Below, piece after piece: positions 44,969 to 55,400 of a stretch of DNA of 64,000 nucleotides. The translations under genes were made by a program, and so were the position numbers. The notes beneath the pieces are model-generated. The model made no database searches, was not told the DNA's origin, and saw only the letters and a program-made list of their open reading frames with translations. Source of the DNA: JAGTVG01 sp963699805 (GTDB taxonomy: Bacteria > Bacteroidota > Bacteroidia > Cytophagales > Cyclobacteriaceae); contig CAVOVH010000009.1 of the NCBI GenBank assembly GCA_963699805.1, forward strand, positions 1 to 64,000. Direction: 5' to 3'. Within the stretch, counting starts at the first letter, position 1. Every line of letters begins with the position of its first letter.

Positions 44969-46261
44969 ATGAAAACATTGATGACTCAAAAATACCTGTT
45001 TTTATTATCAATCACATTCACTTGCCTGTTCCTGCATGCTTCTCATCCATTAAAAGGCTCCAATCAGCGCGATCTGATCTATGAAGACAGGGTGTATAAT
45101 CCGGGTATTAAAACGGTAAACCTGTATGTGAATAAAGGATATCTGGGTGCTCAGATTGAACCTGCCGTGATCAATATTCGTGAACCCTTTCAATTGGTAC
45201 TTGAATTCGATGAACTTTATGAGGATGCACGATATTTTCAAGCGAAAATCATTCACTGTAACTGGGACTGGACACCTTCACGTTTGAAACCGATAGAATA
45301 CCTGGATATATACAATGAATTTGAAATATCCGATTACGAATATTCAGTAAACACCAAAGTCCCCTACACATTTTACCGGTTTCTGGTTCCCAGGGTGACG
45401 TTGCCGGGAAATTATTTACTGGTTGTTTACAGCAGGGATGACCCGGATGATCTTACACTAAGCTCACGTTTTGTCGTATATGATCCCCTGGTTAAAATCA
45501 CCCCCTCCGTGGAAAGATCGACCGGGATAAATGAAAGAAGAACTCACCAGCAGATCGAATTTACGATCAGTTATGCAGGGCTGGAAGTTTTTAATCCGCA
45601 ATCAGACATCAAAATTATCATCCGGAAAAATCAATCCTGGGTATCGGCAATCTATAATTTGAAACCCACCATTGTTAGGGAAATGGATCATTTTCTTGAA
45701 TACCGGCACTTTAATCTTGAAAATAATTTTTATGGCGGGAATGAATACAGGTTTTTCGATCTGAATTCTGTCAAAGCTCCTGGTCGAAATATAGACCGTG
45801 TAATAATCAATGACGACCGGATCGATGCCTTTTTATACCGGGACAAAAGCAGGGGAAAAGAATTTTATGGGATGTGGGAGGATTACAATGGAGGATATTT
45901 TATCACCAATATCGATGGCCGCGATCCAACCACTGAAGCGGAATATGTCCACGTTCATTTTTTTCTACAATCGGATCAACCCTTGCCATCGGAAGTATTC
46001 GTCTATGGAAAACTGAGCCATTACAATTTATTACCGGAATTTAAAATGAAATACGATTCCGAACTGGGTGGATACCTGTCAGACCTTTTATTAAAACAGG
46101 GTTGGTACGATTATCTTTATTATACACCGGAAGATCCATGGGTAGTGGAAGGCAGTCATTTTGAGACCCGGAATGAATATGAAATACTGGTATATTATAT
46201 GCCCCAGGGAAAAATCTCTGAATACCTGATCGGATATATTGATTTCAATACGAATCGTTAA
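44969..46261 (+). CDS. Type IX secretion plug protein (DUF5103)
   Basis: About 430 aa from the ATG at 44969 (MKTLMTQKYLFLLSITFTCLFLHAS); the frame runs upstream to 44807 but that part overlaps the sigma gene on the other strand. After the signal peptide the protein matches DUF5103: DLIYEDRVYNPGIKTVNLYV, IIHCNWDWTPSRLKPIEYL, NYLLVVYSRDDPDDLTLSSRF, and a C-terminal QGWYDYLYY segment. DUF5103 proteins act as the periplasmic plug (PlugA) of the SprA translocon in T9SS. Its presence supports a working T9SS that would export the giant protein at 52497-59504. Confidence 0.88.
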   Translation: MKTLMTQKYLFLLSITFTCLFLHASHPLKGSNQRDLIYEDRVYNPGIKTVNLYVNKGYLGAQIEPAVINIREPFQLVLEFDELYEDARYFQAKIIHCNWDWTPSRLKPIEYLDIYNEFEISDYEYSVNTKVPYTFYRFLVPRVTLPGNYLLVVYSRDDPDDLTLSSRFVVYDPLVKITPSVERSTGINERRTHQQIEFTISYAGLEVFNPQSDIKIIIRKNQSWVSAIYNLKPTIVREMDHFLEYRHFNLENNFYGGNEYRFFDLNSVKAPGRNIDRVIINDDRIDAFLYRDKSRGKEFYGMWEDYNGGYFITNIDGRDPTTEAEYVHVHFFLQSDQPLPSEVFVYGKLSHYNLLPEFKMKYDSELGGYLSDLLLKQGWYDYLYYTPEDPWVVEGSHFETRNEYEILVYYMPQGKISEYLIGYIDFNTNR

Positions 46262-46269
46262 ATTTCCGG

Positions 46270-47073
46270 TCAGATATAATTTTCAATTTTATATTCACGT
46301 GTCCGTTTGGTAGGATCAATATTGGCCAGATCCAGCATACCGAAACCTTTAAAGGTAAACATTCCCATTCCAAGGATAAACACAAAATTCTGCACTTCAG
46401 GTGCCGCATACAAGGTAAATGGAAAAGTGTATCCCCTGATCTCATATTTCACATCCTGGTCATAAACCGGGTAGATCCTCGCAAATTTCTTCTGGCTTTC
46501 TTTGATCTTATTCAAATAATTGTGATCGGGTACGATCTGGAATTTGAAGAAGGTTTTCAGTTTATCTTCCGGGTATAATTTGGATTTTGCCAGTCTGAGC
46601 ATCGTTGATTCGTATAAATGGTCAGAAAATTCATCTGTTTCGGGATGAATGAATTTTTTACCTTCAAGATCATTAAATTTAGGCGTAGCCAGAACAATCG
46701 GCGAGATACAGATGAACTTCGTTACATTTTCAAAAGCGGGGATCTCTTCTTCTTCCACCGTTTCGGGAATCAGGGCCAGATTACCGACTTCCACTTGGGG
46801 GAAATCAAACAGGTTTTTTACAAAATAATCAACAAAATCTTTATTCATGCAGGAAAAAACCAGTGTTACCCTGCTTGAAAAAAAATGAAGCCCGTTCCTG
46901 CTGATCTTGGTCTGTCCTTTTAATCCGGAAAAATTATATTGTGTAAAAGAGAAATACTCTTCCTTTTCCCCTTTCAACAATATACCCTTTATCAGCTGTG
47001 CGAGTAAATATTGGTGATGGAATGGAACATATCCACCTTTATTCTTAAGGATAAAGATTAATCTGACTCTCAA
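46270..47073 (-). CDS. cas6: Stand-alone CRISPR-type endoribonuclease Cas6
   Basis: 267 aa with the two ferredoxin-like halves of Cas6. The N-terminus MRVRLIFILKN is followed by the HHQYLLAQLIKGIL helix, with two histidines at about 18-19 that are candidate catalytic residues. The C-terminal glycine-rich loop is FVFILGMGMFTFKGFGMLDL (about 230-249). Cas6 cuts repeat hairpins in pre-crRNA. There are no other cas genes and no CRISPR array in this window, so it may serve a distant array or have another RNA substrate. It is convergent with the plug gene, 8 bp apart. Confidence 0.87.
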   Translation of the reverse strand: MRVRLIFILKNKGGYVPFHHQYLLAQLIKGILLKGEKEEYFSFTQYNFSGLKGQTKISRNGLHFFSSRVTLVFSCMNKDFVDYFVKNLFDFPQVEVGNLALIPETVEEEEIPAFENVTKFICISPIVLATPKFNDLEGKKFIHPETDEFSDHLYESTMLRLAKSKLYPEDKLKTFFKFQIVPDHNYLNKIKESQKKFARIYPVYDQDVKYEIRGYTFPFTLYAAPEVQNFVFILGMGMFTFKGFGMLDLANIDPTKRTREYKIENYI

Positions 47074-47301
47074 ATCATTAAAAATTTAATATGAAAAAAT
47101 TTTCCTAAAAATTTGCTTTCTGAATGGGTTTTTTTACAAAAAATTAACCACTAACTTAAAAAATTGTTTTAAGAAATTAATTAAAAAATTTAATAAATTT
47201 CTTTGCTTTAAATAAAGCCGCGATATATAAAGCTCTTTCTTCCCTTAAATCATTACCTAAAATTATTAAATTTTATGAATCCACAAAAGGTTTGGCGAGA
47301 A

Positions 47302-48396
47302 TTAAACGTTAAAACGGAAATGCATGATATCCCCATCCTGAACAATATACTCTTTCCCCTCAATATTCAGTTTTCCCGCTTCCCGGCAGGCATGTTCATT
47401 TTTATACAGAATAAAATCCTGATATTTCATAACCTCCGCACGAATAAAACCGCGCTCAAAATCGGAATGAATGACTCCGGCAGCTTGAGGTGCCCGGGAT
47501 CCTTTTTTCACGGTCCACGCCCGAACTTCTTTTTCTCCAGCCGTAAAAAAGGTAATCAGATCCAGTAATTTATATGAAACATGGATCAATTTATTCAAAC
47601 CTGGTTCCGTGAGCCCGAATTCTTCCAGGAACATTTGCCGATCATCATGATCCAGTTCAATCAGCTGAGCTTCTATCGCCGCGCTTATAAGGATGATCTC
47701 ATTGTTTTCTGATCTGACCAATTCCAGCAACTTTTCGGTATATTCATTTCCACGGATGCCATTTTCATCAATATTGGCCACATAAATGACGGGTTTAGAG
47801 GTCAATAACTGAAGATCTTTGGTCAGTAATTCCCTTTCATATCCATCCAGACCCATCGCTCGGATGTTTCTCCCTTCTTCAAGGATCTTTTTAGCATGTT
47901 CCAGGAAGATGACTTCTTTTTTAGCAGCCTGATCACCTGATTTGGCCACCTTATCTTTTTTCAATAATCTCTTTTCAACCGTTTCAAGATCCTTCAACTG
48001 AAGTTCTGCATCGATGATCTCTTTATCTGCTACTGGATCAATTCTCCCATCCACATGCGCCACATTTTCATCCTCGAAGCACCGGATCACATGCACGATG
48101 GCATCTACCTCTCTGATATTGGCCAGAAATTGATTGCCCAATCCTTCTCCTTTACTTGCTCCCTTTACCAGGCCGGCAATGTCGACAAATTCGATGACAG
48201 TAGGAACGGTTTTATGAGGTTTAACCAGTTCCGTCAATGTGTCAAGTCGGTCATCGGGAACAGTAATGATCCCTACATTAGGTTCAATGGTGCAAAAAGG
48301 ATAATTTGCCGCTTCAGCTTTGGCGTCTGATAAGGCATTAAAAAGGGTGGATTTACCTACATTGGGCAAACCAACGATCCCACATCGTAGTCCCAT
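47302..48396 (-). CDS. ychF: YchF/OLA1-family ATPase
   Basis: 364 aa, normal length. The G1 loop is GIVGLPNVGKSTLFNAL, then FCTIEPNVGIITVPDDRLDTL, FVDIAGLVKGASKGEGLGNQFLANI (switch region), and the C-terminal TGS-like domain with YKLLDLITFFTAGEKEVRAWT and GFIRAEV. YchF binds ATP rather than GTP and is linked to ribosomes and redox stress. Cytoplasmic. It lies upstream (minus strand) of cas6 with a 228-bp AT-rich spacer, so they are probably separate units. Confidence 0.97.
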   Translation of the reverse strand: MGLRCGIVGLPNVGKSTLFNALSDAKAEAANYPFCTIEPNVGIITVPDDRLDTLTELVKPHKTVPTVIEFVDIAGLVKGASKGEGLGNQFLANIREVDAIVHVIRCFEDENVAHVDGRIDPVADKEIIDAELQLKDLETVEKRLLKKDKVAKSGDQAAKKEVIFLEHAKKILEEGRNIRAMGLDGYERELLTKDLQLLTSKPVIYVANIDENGIRGNEYTEKLLELVRSENNEIILISAAIEAQLIELDHDDRQMFLEEFGLTEPGLNKLIHVSYKLLDLITFFTAGEKEVRAWTVKKGSRAPQAAGVIHSDFERGFIRAEVMKYQDFILYKNEHACREAGKLNIEGKEYIVQDGDIMHFRFNV

Positions 48397-48403
48397 GCTT
48401 TAA

Positions 48404-49495
48404 TTAGCTTTTAAAAATCTGATATTGTTTAAAACCCTGTGAAAATTCTGTGACTGAAACCCTGACAATGGTATATGCAGGAATGGCTGCAATCATCCCG
48501 ATTATCCCACCGAGTGTAGCACCCACAAAGATAATGATAAATATTTCCAGGGGGTGGGCTTTTACACTTTTTGAAAAAATGAGTGGCTGGAATACCAGGT
48601 TGTCGTTTAACTGAACAATGGCAAATACGATCAGGATTTTAAAGATCATGAAAAGGATCTCGTTAGATCCTGAATAGTTGATGGTAGAAATTGAGACAAT
48701 GATTCCGAATACGGCGCCCAGAATCGGTCCTAAATAGGGTATCACATTGGCTACTGCAGCAAAAAGGGCAATGGAGGCTGCGTATTTAATCCCAACGACT
48801 GACAAGCCAATGGTAGCAAGCGTGAATATCGCCGTCATCTGTACCAGAAGTCCGATCAGATAATTGGACAATAACTTTTCAATCTTTGAAAAAGCGGTAA
48901 TAACCACTTCAAAGTATTTATTTGGAACTAACCGTAATACGGTCCTCCTGAATAATCCCTTTTCATACAAAAGGAAAAAGGTGATAAAAACTACGGCGAT
49001 GATGCCAATCGTTACACTCCCTGCAACTGAAAACAGATTATTGATAACCCTACCGATGTCGTATGCACCTCCTTCTTTTATAAATGTGGTAATACTATCC
49101 TTAAGATTCATAATGATGCTCCCTTTCGGTTGTTTATATAAATCGTGCTTAATCAGGAATTCCTCCAGGTTCTCCATTGGTTTTGAGATTTTCATCAGGA
49201 GGTTTTCGAAGTTCAGGTTACTTAAGAGATCAATTTGTTCCCGGATCAGAGGGATGAAAATGGAAATAAAAAGAAAAATCAGACCAATAAAACTGGCAAA
49301 AGCGATTAAAACCGCAACTGCCCGGGGAATATTTACCTGGAAGATCTGGGTCCCGTTAATATAATTTGTCAAAGGACGTAAAATGGTGGCAATCATCCCC
49401 GATATAACCAGATAAAAGAAAATATTTGAAAAATACCATGCCAGAAAAATAAATACGGCAATACCGATAATGATATACAGAATGGTCTTTTTCAT
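48404..49495 (-). CDS. AI-2E family membrane permease
   Basis: 363 aa, strongly hydrophobic with about seven to eight helices in the pattern of the AI-2E transporter (YdgG/PerM) family. The first helices (ILYIIIGIAVFIFLAWYFS), the long middle soluble segment after residue 90, and the signature AVANVIPYLGPILGAVFG near 245 are visible, followed by HPLEIFIIIFVGATLGGIIGM. Family members move small molecules or ions; quorum-signal export is proved for few. The stop is 7 bp from the ychF start, so the two may be co-transcribed. Confidence 0.88.
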   Translation of the reverse strand: MKKTILYIIIGIAVFIFLAWYFSNIFFYLVISGMIATILRPLTNYINGTQIFQVNIPRAVAVLIAFASFIGLIFLFISIFIPLIREQIDLLSNLNFENLLMKISKPMENLEEFLIKHDLYKQPKGSIIMNLKDSITTFIKEGGAYDIGRVINNLFSVAGSVTIGIIAVVFITFFLLYEKGLFRRTVLRLVPNKYFEVVITAFSKIEKLLSNYLIGLLVQMTAIFTLATIGLSVVGIKYAASIALFAAVANVIPYLGPILGAVFGIIVSISTINYSGSNEILFMIFKILIVFAIVQLNDNLVFQPLIFSKSVKAHPLEIFIIIFVGATLGGIIGMIAAIPAYTIVRVSVTEFSQGFKQYQIFKS

Positions 49496-49520
49496 TCGCT
49501 ATTTTGAGATTTCACCTTAA

Positions 49521-49553
49521 AAATAAAAAAGCCCCTGATTTTCATCAAGGGCT
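49521..49553 (-). terminator. Rho-independent terminator of the PUR-domain gene
   Basis: Stem AGCCCCTGAT (49530-49539) with ATCAAGGGCT (49544-49553), one mismatch, 4-nt loop. On the minus strand it ends in a T-rich run (plus-strand A 49521-49530), 21 bp after the gene's stop. Confidence 0.85.
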
Positions 49554-49574
49554 GTAAAATATATCTTTTATTTT

Positions 49575-49955
49575 TTATTCCCATTTCAATTCACTATCTG
49601 CCTCATCCGGTTTTCCTTCATCTTCAGACACGTTGACCTGGGAAAAATCATACTCGGGAAGAAGCTCCGTTTTTACATGTTCAATGGTTGTATGAAGGGC
49701 TTCGATGAATTTTTCAAAATCTTCTTTATACAAAAAGATCTTATGTTTCTCATAAAAATAACCATCTTCCTTGTACCTTCGCTTACTTTCCGTGATAGTC
49801 AAATAATAATCATTTGACCTGGTAGACTTGACATCAAAAAAATATGTCCGTTTACCTGCTCTTACCCGCTGCGAGTAAATCTCATTTTTTCCTGATTCCT
49901 TGTTCTCTTCCACAATCCTGAATTTTTGGTTGATTACGATATAAATTTCGTTCAA
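49575..49955 (-). CDS. PUR-alpha-like nucleic-acid-binding protein (DUF3276)
   Basis: 126 aa matching DUF3276, the single-domain bacterial PUR family. Marks are IYSQRVRAGKRTYFFDVKSTRSNDYYLTITESKRRY, a beta-sheet with positively charged face, then a helix FEKFIEALHTTIEHV and an acidic tail (SEDEGKPDEADSELKWE). PUR proteins bind single-stranded or structured nucleic acids; the Borrelia member is a DNA-binding dimer. It has its own terminator and is divergent from the DUF58 gene. Confidence 0.9.
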   Translation of the reverse strand: MNEIYIVINQKFRIVEENKESGKNEIYSQRVRAGKRTYFFDVKSTRSNDYYLTITESKRRYKEDGYFYEKHKIFLYKEDFEKFIEALHTTIEHVKTELLPEYDFSQVNVSEDEGKPDEADSELKWE

Positions 49956-50113
49956 AATCGGACTAAATATAGTATAATATGTATATACTATGCAAGTGTA
50001 TCCTGAAGAAATGCAATAATTGCGTTAAAATTTTAATTAATATTTCAAAAAAATATCCATTTCCGTTACGATTTTTTAATACTTTCTTCGATTAGATTGA
50101 TATCTTTAACAAT

Positions 50114-51019
50114 ATGAATTTCGATCTGCAACAAATCAGGAAAATAAGTAAAATAGACCTGCTCGCAAAACAGATGGTGGAAGGATTTATTACGGGTCTT
50201 CACAAATCCCCTTATCATGGATTTTCAGTCGAATTTGCAGAACACAGGTTATACAATACAGGTGAAAGTACCAGGAACATTGACTGGAAGGTATTTGCCC
50301 GGACTGACCGGCTGTTTACAAAAAGATATGAGGAAGAGACCAATTTAAGGTGCTTCCTGCTCATCGACAATTCGTCTTCGATGTATTATCCTGTAGAAAC
50401 TTTCGGTAAGATCACCTTCAGCGTGATGGCATCAGCCGCACTTGCCTATCTGCTGCAGAAACAGCGGGATGCAGTAGGCCTATGTACTTTTACCGATCAT
50501 ATTGAAAATCAAACACCGGTTAAATCCACCGGTGCCCATCTGAACAAACTGTTCATCCATTTACAGCATATGCTCGACAACAAACAAATATCCAAGCGGA
50601 CTTCTGTGGCCAGTGTATTGCATGAAATAGCCAATAAGATCCATAAACGGTCACTCGTGATCCTGTTCAGCGATATGTTTGACAACCAACATAATATTGA
50701 TCAACTGATCACCGCGTTGCACCATCTGAAGCATAATCAGCATGAAGTATTGCTTTTTCATGTAACAGATCCCAAAACTGAGTATGAATTCGAGTTTGAA
50801 GAACGACCCTATGAATTTATCGACCTGGAAACGAGTGAGAAACTAAGGCTTCAGCCTTCTCAAATAAGGGAAAGCTACCGGAAAGAAATGAAAAAGTATT
50901 ATTACGACCTGAAACTGAAATGTGGTCAGTATAAGATTGATTTCATTGAATCGGACATCAATCAGGACTTCAATAAAATTTTAACAGCTTACTTGATTAA
51001 AAGGGCAAAAATGAAATAA
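50114..51019 (+). CDS. DUF58 (vWA-like) protein
   Basis: 301 aa. The DUF58 core LYNTGESTRNIDWKVFARTDRLFTKRY is followed by a von Willebrand A-like domain with DNSSSMYY (MIDAS-like DxSxS) near residue 91. DUF58 proteins usually stand in operons with MoxR AAA+ ATPases, where they help assemble enzymes or membrane complexes. No moxR gene is in the window, so this copy looks isolated. No signal peptide. It is convergent with the ferredoxin gene. Confidence 0.9.
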   Translation: MNFDLQQIRKISKIDLLAKQMVEGFITGLHKSPYHGFSVEFAEHRLYNTGESTRNIDWKVFARTDRLFTKRYEEETNLRCFLLIDNSSSMYYPVETFGKITFSVMASAALAYLLQKQRDAVGLCTFTDHIENQTPVKSTGAHLNKLFIHLQHMLDNKQISKRTSVASVLHEIANKIHKRSLVILFSDMFDNQHNIDQLITALHHLKHNQHEVLLFHVTDPKTEYEFEFEERPYEFIDLETSEKLRLQPSQIRESYRKEMKKYYYDLKLKCGQYKIDFIESDINQDFNKILTAYLIKRAKMK

Positions 51020-51044
51020 CGAAGGATCAGATTCTTCCCATAGG

Positions 51045-51392
51045 TCATTCACCATGAAGCCAGGCTTTTTTGGTTGCCAGTTCTTCCTCAGTTTCCTCAT
51101 AGTCTGGATCCGGGATGCAACAATCTACCGGACACACAGCAGCACATTGTGGTTCCTCATGAAAACCGGTGCATTCGGTGCATTTCATGGAGACTATATA
51201 ATAAAATTCATCTGAAAAAGGTTCCTGTTTTTCATTAACATCAGCCACTGTTCCATCCTCAAGTTCAACTTCTTTCAAATTGGTCCCTCCTCCCCAGGTC
51301 CATTCAACCCCTCCTTCATAGATGGCTGTATTCGGGCATTCTGGTTCACAAGCACCGCAGTTGATGCATTCATCAGTGATCATTATCGCCAT
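51045..51392 (-). CDS. 4Fe-4S dicluster ferredoxin
   Basis: 115 aa. The first cluster motif is CINCGACEPECP near residue 10. The second is ECTGFHEEPQCAAVCPVDCC near 75. Between them is an insertion of about 45 residues. The acidic C-terminal tail ends KKAWLHGE. It should transfer electrons at low potential in the cytoplasm. It is divergent from the LuxC-like acyl-CoA reductase gene with a 90-bp spacer, a pairing I have the impression of seeing in other Bacteroidota, so it may supply electrons to a nearby pathway. Confidence 0.92.
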   Translation of the reverse strand: MAIMITDECINCGACEPECPNTAIYEGGVEWTWGGGTNLKEVELEDGTVADVNEKQEPFSDEFYYIVSMKCTECTGFHEEPQCAAVCPVDCCIPDPDYEETEEELATKKAWLHGE

Positions 51393-51432
51393 AAAACTGA
51401 ATTTTAGATAATTTGAACTATTTTTAAGCTAA

Positions 51433-51440
51433 CAAATGTA
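51433..51440 (-). promoter_or_regulatory. -7 promoter element of the ferredoxin gene
   Basis: On the minus strand TACATTTG matches TAnnTTTG, 41 bp before the ferredoxin ATG. A TTTC about 24 bp upstream may be a weak -33 box. Confidence 0.4.
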
Positions 51441-51482
51441 AGCCCATTATGTTTTAGTTGAAATAAACAGAAATTTTTTTTT

Positions 51483-52493
51483 ATGAACGTGGCGGAAAAA
51501 ATAGCAGCGCTTGTAAAACTGGGAGGATATGTCGATTTCCTGATCCAGAATGGTCACAATCCTCTCTACCAGAAGGCATCAGAGCAGAATCCATGGTTCA
51601 TTCCCCCTTTTTTAAAATCTTCCTTATCCGGCATCTCCCGGTATCTACAAAAAGATACACTTGAAAAATGGATCAAAGGATACCCGATCGCAAAGCACCA
51701 AAGAAAAAATATCGGGTTGATCCTTGCCGGTAATATACCACTCGTAGGATTTCATGACCTGTTATGTGTTCTGATCTCAGGACATAAAGCCCATTTGAAA
51801 TTAAGCCATCAGGATGAGATTCTTATGACAGCATTAACAGAGAAATTGTTGGAAATAGAATCCCGTTTCAAGGATCAAATCCGGAAAGTGTCCAATCTCA
51901 CGGAGGTTGATGCCATTATTGCTACAGGAAGCGATAATTCAGCCCGCTATTTTTATTCAACCTGCCGGAATTTACCACACCTTATTCGCAAAAACAGGAC
52001 TTCCATCGCTGTTCTCGATGGAAATGAAAGTGAGGAGGAACTTATCGGCCTGGCAGACGATATTTTTCTGTATTTCGGGATGGGATGCAGAAACGTATCT
52101 AAAATATATGTGCCCGGAACTTATGATCTGGGATCACTTTGCTTAAAATTAAAAAGTAAACAACGGATCATAGATCATTCAAAATACCATCATAACTACG
52201 TCTATCAGAAATCATTATCCAGGATCACGAATATGAGGTTTTATGATGGAGGTTATTATATCCTTGAGGAGTCAGAAAAACTGGTCAGCCCGATCAGCGT
52301 GGTCTATTATTCCCGGTATAAAGATTTGGATTCATTATCAGCGTCCCTGCTATTCCACCAGGAAAAAATTCAAACCATTGTGTCCAGGATTCCAAAATAC
52401 AAGAATGCAGTGCCATTTGGGAAGGCACAATATCCTGAATTATGGGATTATGCCGACCAGGTGGACACACTGGATTTTTTACTGAATCTATAA
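51483..52493 (+). CDS. LuxC-like acyl-CoA/acyl-protein reductase
   Basis: 336 aa of the LuxC acyl reductase family (aldehyde-dehydrogenase-like fold). Visible marks are NIGLILAGNIPLVGFHD near 79-94, the LKLSHQDE segment, IIATGSDNSARYF near 145, and FGMGCRNVSKIYVP around 197, where the cysteine is the acyl-accepting nucleophile. It reduces activated fatty acids to aldehydes. The LuxE-like partner is at 25852-26835. It is short for LuxC, which is often 450 or more residues, but similar short forms exist in Bacteroidota. The gene ends 4 bp from the stop of the giant secreted protein. Confidence 0.87.
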   Translation: MNVAEKIAALVKLGGYVDFLIQNGHNPLYQKASEQNPWFIPPFLKSSLSGISRYLQKDTLEKWIKGYPIAKHQRKNIGLILAGNIPLVGFHDLLCVLISGHKAHLKLSHQDEILMTALTEKLLEIESRFKDQIRKVSNLTEVDAIIATGSDNSARYFYSTCRNLPHLIRKNRTSIAVLDGNESEEELIGLADDIFLYFGMGCRNVSKIYVPGTYDLGSLCLKLKSKQRIIDHSKYHHNYVYQKSLSRITNMRFYDGGYYILEESEKLVSPISVVYYSRYKDLDSLSASLLFHQEKIQTIVSRIPKYKNAVPFGKAQYPELWDYADQVDTLDFLLNL

Positions 52494-52496
52494 TTG

Positions 52497-55400
52497 TCAA
52501 TGACCCCGCCAGATCTCAATCCAACCAGAATAGCTACCCTGATTCGGAATATTCAACCGATAAAAATAGGTGCCATCCGGATAATCACCCCCGTTCCATA
52601 GATTATTTTCATTATAATCATCCGATTCGAAAATAATATTTCCCCAACGATTCGTAATGACCAGGCTGGTTCCTGATCCCGATTTTGGAAGATTGCTGAT
52701 CTCAAAATAATCATTGTAATTATCCCCATTCGGTGTAAATATATTGGGTATCAAAAGTGCAGAATCATATCCAACAGTCACCTCCTGCATGATCAGACAT
52801 CCTAACTGATCCCTTACAGATACCTCATAAATGCCACTGTACAACTCTTCATGAGTGAAACTGTAATTTCCAGATCCCCCCGGGAAGCCGGTCCAATCTC
52901 TGATGATTTCCTGTCCTGGGAAAAATGGCGTACGTAACTCAAGACTGGTTTCATAGGGTTCGGAACCACTGGGTAATAAGAGAATGGATATGGATCCGGT
53001 GGGTAGATTCTTCAATGAATTCTCAATGCCAGTAACATTAAAATCAAAATATTCATCAGGTTCGGAAATCATGAAATTATCCGAAACAGCTACCAGTTCA
53101 CATCCATTCTGATCCTGACGGATTTGGATCCTGTATTCACCCGCCGTAAAACCATTTGCCAGCGTTCCATCGATCGTAAGACCACCTGAAATATCTCCAT
53201 AGGTAAAATCAGCAGAAAAGACCGGATCCAGGGAAGGCATGGCAATTAGTTCGATGGTGAAATCGGAATTTACATCGCCGGTTATGTTTTCTATAAGAAT
53301 GGATCCAGTGCCACCCTTACATGCCGCATCATTCACCTGTGAAACTGTAAAATCAATGGCAAATGGCCCACCGGCAACATCGATGTCCATACGGCTTGGA
53401 CAACCGTTGGCGGGCGAAAATAAAACATAATAGGAACCATTGCCTAGAGTATCGATCGTTACCAGGTTATCAGGTATAATGGGCTGTAACACTACCTCAT
53501 TCTCAGGAGTTCCAGCCGATGCAAAACCAAACTGATAGGGAGGAAGAATCGTATTCACATTGGAACCGATAAAAACAGAAACAATCCCATCTTTTCCTTC
53601 ACCTGCACAGGTTGGGGGTATGTGCTGGACGTCAGCAATCAGGTAGCCCGGAAAATCGACAAAGACCTGATCGTTCTCAAATATACATCCATTTACATCC
53701 TGAATTCTGATATTTTTAAATCCACCACTTAAATTATTGAAAACAGGGAGATTATTCAGATCTACTGCAATAAATGGATCGAAATCAATAGAAATTTCAT
53801 AAGGAGCTGCACCTCCGGTGATGGTATCAATGGAGATCGATCCATCTTCCAGATCACAGGAAGCCATGGTGGAAGAGTACGCAAAATCCGTCGGGGGATA
53901 TTCATTATTGATGGTTACCTGAACTTGTTCGAAACACAGATCAGCAGCGGATTGACGAATAAGAACAATATAGGTTCCGTTTGGAGGCAAATTCTCAATG
54001 TATTCTCCAGAAATAAAATCGGTCCATGTATTTCCATTGAGTGAATATTCATAGGAATTATCCGAGCCGCCTGAAACATTTATGATCGCTCTTCCCATTG
54101 GTTCCCCGTAACACAATGCATTTTCAAATGAATCAGGATCAGCCGTGGCTGTTATTGCATTAGAATCATTCAAGATGATTTCCTGCAAGGTTAAGGTGCA
54201 ACCTGAATTATTATCCAGAAGATCATACTGATAAACGCCGGATCTCAGACCCGTGAAGACTCCTGAGGTATTGGATAACACTGAACCATTTGGGAGGTGT
54301 AAAGTATAACTGTAATCTCCTGAGCCACCAGCGACTGAAAAGGTAATTTCTCCATCACCCATTCCACACGTCGGCTCTACCTTGTCTATGGTCGTTGTAA
54401 AAATGACCTGACTTTCGATATTTACCAATGAAGTATCCGGATAACAACCACTCCCAAGCGCCCGAACCAGTATTTCATAGGTTCCTACTGATAACGTATC
54501 TGGAGTTTGTGTGCTGTTGGGATTGTTAAAATCAAAATAAGTGATTCCCCCATCAAGGCTGAACTGATTAGTACCCGAAACCGGAACAGTTACTGTGATA
54601 TCGATGGTTCCGTCCTTGCTCTCCGGACATGAGGTATTCTGCGCACTTGCGGTGGTTTCAAAATCATTGCAATTGACTCCGCAATCTATCATGTCAACTT
54701 GGACCTCTGAATAACTGCTCATCCCACACTGATTATCCTGGGTAACATAAAATATTGTAGTTCCTTCAACACTTGTATCGAGTTCACCCGGAGCAGGAAT
54801 GAAAGTGTTCCCATCCGCCAGCTTAATCGTCAGTGTATTATCTGCAAACCATTGTACATTGGTACCTGAAGCCACCAAGGAAGGTGGTGCCGCAAACAGG
54901 CAAAGCGTATAAACCGGTTGTGGAATTGAAGGTGGCTCTGGAACTGTTATATACTGAATTCTTGAGGAATCCGGAAGGCTTTCCGAGCAAGTACCGATGG
55001 TCTGCGTGGCATAAAAGACTGTGTCTGCAAGATCAGTATTGTCGATAGCCGGAATATAGTCATTGGTGGTGGCTACCAGGATGGTCAAAGCAGGATCAGC
55101 ATACCATTTGATATTAACGCCGGAAACCGAAAGTACAGGAATAGGATCATTGATACAATTCACAGTATCCCCAAAGGCTACAAGTGGAGCATCAGAAACT
55201 CCCGTTCCAAGAACACCGATTGATCCATTCGTTATAACAACATTGGCATTGCATAAATTATTATCCGTGACAAGGATGGGAACAGGTGAACCAATAAAAC
55301 GAATGGTGGATGAATTACACGATTGGCCTATCAGCTCAAACCTCATGTCGAATAAGGAAAGCCCATCAGCCAGAGATTGTCCAGGGGCGGTTGACCATGT

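Noticed and set aside
46270..47301. Search for a CRISPR array around cas6
   Set aside because: No regularly spaced direct repeats of 25-40 bp are visible near it or elsewhere in the window. The tandem repeats at 55620-58796 are coding and have the wrong period.
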